Origin: Gracilariopsis chorda
Lineage: Eukaryota > Rhodophyta > Florideophyceae > Gracilariales > Gracilariaceae
Direction: 5' to 3'
DNA: 64,000 nt
Assembly (NCBI GenBank): GCA_003194525.1
Contig: NBIV01000097.1
Location: forward strand, 62,001-126,000
Part shown: positions 61,147 to 64,000 of the stretch, piece by piece
Layout: each line of letters starts with the position of its first letter
Numbering within the stretch: position 1 is the stretch's first letter
Notes under the pieces: generated by a model
The model's database searches: none
Told to the model about the DNA's origin: nothing
What the model saw: the letters and a program-made list of their open reading frames with translations, nothing else
Translations under genes and position numbers: made by a program

Positions 61147-62092
61147 TGTGGAACAATATCCCTAGGCGGGAGATCCTCCGAAGTTGTTCATAGCCTCGCT
61201 TACTTTCGAGTTTTGCAAACTGACAGTGCCCTATGTAGCACACAGTGTTCGGGTTGAAAACAATGACAGCTTCCGGCTATACCGACGGACTTGATACCGA
61301 GAATCTTGCTACCAGGTGATCAACGTAGTGCACAGGTCTGTGTAAGCGGTCTTCAACTCCACGCATAATCCAAAGAGAAAACGGGAAAAGGGGGAAGAAC
61401 CAAGGAAGAGGGTACATCCTCGCGGGTTCTGCGGAAAGCCGAAAGAGACCTAGCGATGGGCGTGTTGATTATTCACCCAGCACGGTAAAACGCAATACTG
61501 AGTCTAAGGGCTCTCTGTTCCACAATATCAAGTAACCAATACGGTAAAAATAGTGAACATTGGGCGAAGCCACCAGCGTAGGACAGATCACCGGCTCTAG
61601 TTGATACTGTGCGGGTGAGTATAACGACACCGATCGCGGTGACACCCCAAAAGTGAGTTAGTCAATTTTGAAAAGGTGATAAACTGAGAGCTTTGTCACA
61701 GTTTAACATTAATTCAGGGTGAAAACGCAAGGCCAGCCTCTCTTAAGTACTATGGGGTCATAGTCCTACTAAGGTTACTACTATTCTAAAGTGCCGCACG
61801 TGTGGTCCACACGTTTGTGCCACTGAGCAGCATGGCCAGCCACGGCCCAACACGACACGTGTGAATCACGCCAGCCATGAATAATTTCCGTACGCGTAGC
61901 ACACGTCCATCTACTTTAGATATCATAGAAATCACCAATGAAGGTTCCAAAACACCAAACAAAGTTCATATCGAATTTCACCCAAAAATTTTACGGGAGC
62001 ACTCATATTTGAATTGAACCGATGCCACGTCGGTACTGAATTATTCATGATCCACTTCGCCCAGAAGGTATGCGGATATGCATTGCTGTACA
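61147..62092. repeat. LTR-like arm, right (946 bp), inverted
   Basis: Inverted relative to 59065-60008. Starts TGTGGAACA and ends TGCTGTACA in this orientation; flanked on its inner side by ACAGG, the complement of the CCTGT outside the left arm. Confidence 0.75.
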
Positions 62093-63300
62093 TATTGGCT
62101 CTTTCTTGTGATTGGATCAGTTGATATAGCCATCTGATGTGGGCAGCACTTGCCAGGCGTAACTATGGGCAACCACTTTTTGCCTTACAGACGGAAGTGA
62201 GAGATAGAAATGGCAGCGATGCCCAAAAATGGCCTGGCTCTATTCTTACTGCAGTAATATGTAGCTAATAAGTGAAAAGTGGGCGAACCGAGATGAATAC
62301 ACACTCAAGAGAGTGAGACAATAGCTGAAAAAATAGTGAGCCGACCTGACAGGCATGGCAAAGTAGAAAGATCTTTTAGAAGTTGGCATAGAGAAAAGTA
62401 AAAATAAATGGTACTCGAAAAAGACAAGCATTTCATTCTTCAATGCTGAAGTGAGGTGACAAGACTGAATGCGGTGGGGCGATCTCCATGGTAGGATTCG
62501 TAACTCTTTACGGACTGAAAATGAGCCATAGCCAAGTACCTTGGTTACATTTACTCCAAGGGTTAGTGTCATCGTCCATCACTTTTATATGGTAATCAGA
62601 GATCACATAACTGACTAACTGTGCTGACATAACGCCTAGTACGTGCTACTTGTGACCTCTGGCTCTTACCACCGAAGTATCACTTGCCAATAGCCGTGCA
62701 TTCAACTCACTCTTGAACTCACTTAGAAAACATTCTTTCACTTTGACGAGAGCAATCGGAGTGCAGTATTCAATGATACCACATTCCATTTGCGTTCACG
62801 CAGAACTCTGCGTATCCTCCAGATGAAAACCCAAGCAAAAATATTTGCAACTTTTCATTTCCTGGAAGTTTCGCGGATTGCAAATAGAGTGTGGCCGCTT
62901 TCAAAGAAGTGCAGTTGGAATGTAAATTGAATTCCAATTTTTTGGCCAGCACTTCATCTGCATACTAGTTGCGCTCTTTGGGATTTCCATTTGGACACTT
63001 CGAACCTAGGCCAGAAACAGAGATCTCGAGACCTCCGGATGCCTTCCATTTAGATTTCGTGCGTCATCCACGGCAGCCATGCACGCTCCAAATGCACTGC
63101 TATTATTCCAAAAACTTCTTCCATGGTATTGATATATGATAAACATTTATTAAAGCTATGGCAACTACTTACACCGGTTTTCGTCATTAATGCACGTAGA
63201 CAGAGTTTCCGGTTTTACATCCAAGTATACGGACCAATTCACAGCTGATGTTGGTATTGACCTCTGAGTATCAGTAGTTCAGTCTTACAATCGTATTGGT
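62093..63300. other. Degenerate region, probably retrotransposon-derived
   Basis: No intact gene. It lies between an LTR-like arm and a further Copia-type fragment, so it may be decayed element DNA, but I see no diagnostic motif. Confidence 0.35.
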
Positions 63301-63329
63301 TCCGGGGAGGGATATCATGCTCCGCTCAG

Positions 63330-64000
63330 GCGAGTTTTCAACACAATTACCGACCATTTGTCCTCGCTCGATGCTGAGCTTACATTTCGTTACGCAGTGA
63401 CAGGGATGAATGCCACCACGGGAACCGAGGGCTTGTTACATCATTACGCGTCTACGGCACCCTTCCAAGCTTTCCAATACCATACTCGACACTTCCCAAT
63501 CAAGAAGAGCGGATGCAGTCGCTTAATGCTGCTTGTCGCAAAACGTTTGCCAGTATAGATACACGTCTAATAGAGCGATATATTTGCTCTAGAACTTCAT
63601 CAGCTATATATATTTGCAGGAGCCCGGGGACAACGCGTTTTTTAAGAAGAGAAATAAAACCATGGGAATAAACCCTTCTGTATCCAGAAGACTATCGGCA
63701 AGGAAATAACGGTTGATAGTCAAGGAAGACCGGATTCTCAGAACATTTCTCAGGCTTTTCCAGGTTCTATGCATAGAGTCGGTCAAGAGCTACAGCTTCT
63801 TTCTGAAGGGATAATTCATTTCAGGTCTAAGTCAACCCCTTCCTTACCTATAATGGACATTCGCTACCCCTCCAATTACCCTGGCTATCTCCAATTATTT
63901 GATGGATTGAAGGCCAAGGAAAGCCCTGGCCTTGCAAAGCGCGGTGTGTATAAAATTGTTTCCCACGTGGATCTGGTTTCTAATGTTTCACACAGCATGT
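63330..64000 (+). pseudogene. Copia-type integrase C-terminus and RT start, runs off window
   Basis: Segments RGLVTSLRVYGTLPSFPIP and ERMQSLNAACRKTFASIDTRLIERYI resemble the integrase C-terminal region of Copia-type elements; about 63770-64000 gives EGIIHFRSKSTP... and GLAKRGVYKIVSHVDLVSNVSHSM, the start of the reverse transcriptase. Frames are broken. The integrase end differs from that at 58.3 kb, so this is a second lineage. Confidence 0.5.

Overview
The window looks like nuclear DNA of a eukaryote, most likely a multicellular red alga (Chondrus-like). This is inference. It rests on a GH16 endo-glycanase of the agarase/porphyranase/carrageenase type, an NB-ARC/WD40 NLR-type gene, mostly intronless genes with a few very short introns (57, 83 and 101 nt, all with GTAAGT donors), convergent genes only 7 bp apart, and heavy retrotransposon load. 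No prokaryotic operon or ribosome-binding pattern is visible.

Layout. 1-7.3 kb: a secreted propeller-like protein, a small conserved-looking cytosolic protein, a membrane-anchored FkbM-type methyltransferase, a long gap, and a two-exon secreted trypsin-like protease. 8.8-15.1 kb: a 5S rRNA gene split by a complete LINE (element A). 15.5-20 kb: mostly non-coding, with a diverged inverted repeat, a 31-bp palindrome and a small zinc-finger gene. 20.1-23.7 kb: an NB-ARC/WD40 gene with two +1 frameshifts and one stop. 24.5-30.8 kb: a second, almost identical LINE (element B) at exactly the same nucleotide of another 5S gene. 31.7-32.5 kb: the GH16 gene. 33.9-38.3 kb, minus strand: an intact 5S gene fused to a 5'-truncated LINE (element C) that ends in a third 5S half. 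39-41.6 kb: a secreted Cys-rich protein and a three-exon, three-domain Kunitz inhibitor. 42.4-49.4 kb: a GC-rich block with a GCC2/GCC3-type Cys-rich secreted protein and two secreted GGN-repeat glycine-rich proteins. 52.3-56.2 kb: a tandem array of ~500-bp hairpin-rich units, one split by an 825-bp TG...CA element. 56.2-64 kb: nested, decayed Copia-type retrotransposon pieces, including two ~945-bp LTR-like arms in opposite orientation.

Biology. Many host genes encode secreted or cell-surface products (protease, protease inhibitor, Cys-rich and Gly-rich wall-type proteins, polysaccharide-active enzyme), which fits extracellular-matrix biology. The strongest unusual signal is a LINE lineage with an apurinic-type endonuclease that inserts at one fixed position of 5S rRNA genes (after nucleotide 49, with a 13-bp target duplication) and leaves the 5S internal promoter intact on its 3' side. 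The second is an NLR whose WD40 repeats are nearly identical at the DNA level and vary mainly at a few positions, the pattern of rapidly diversifying recognition genes in fungi.
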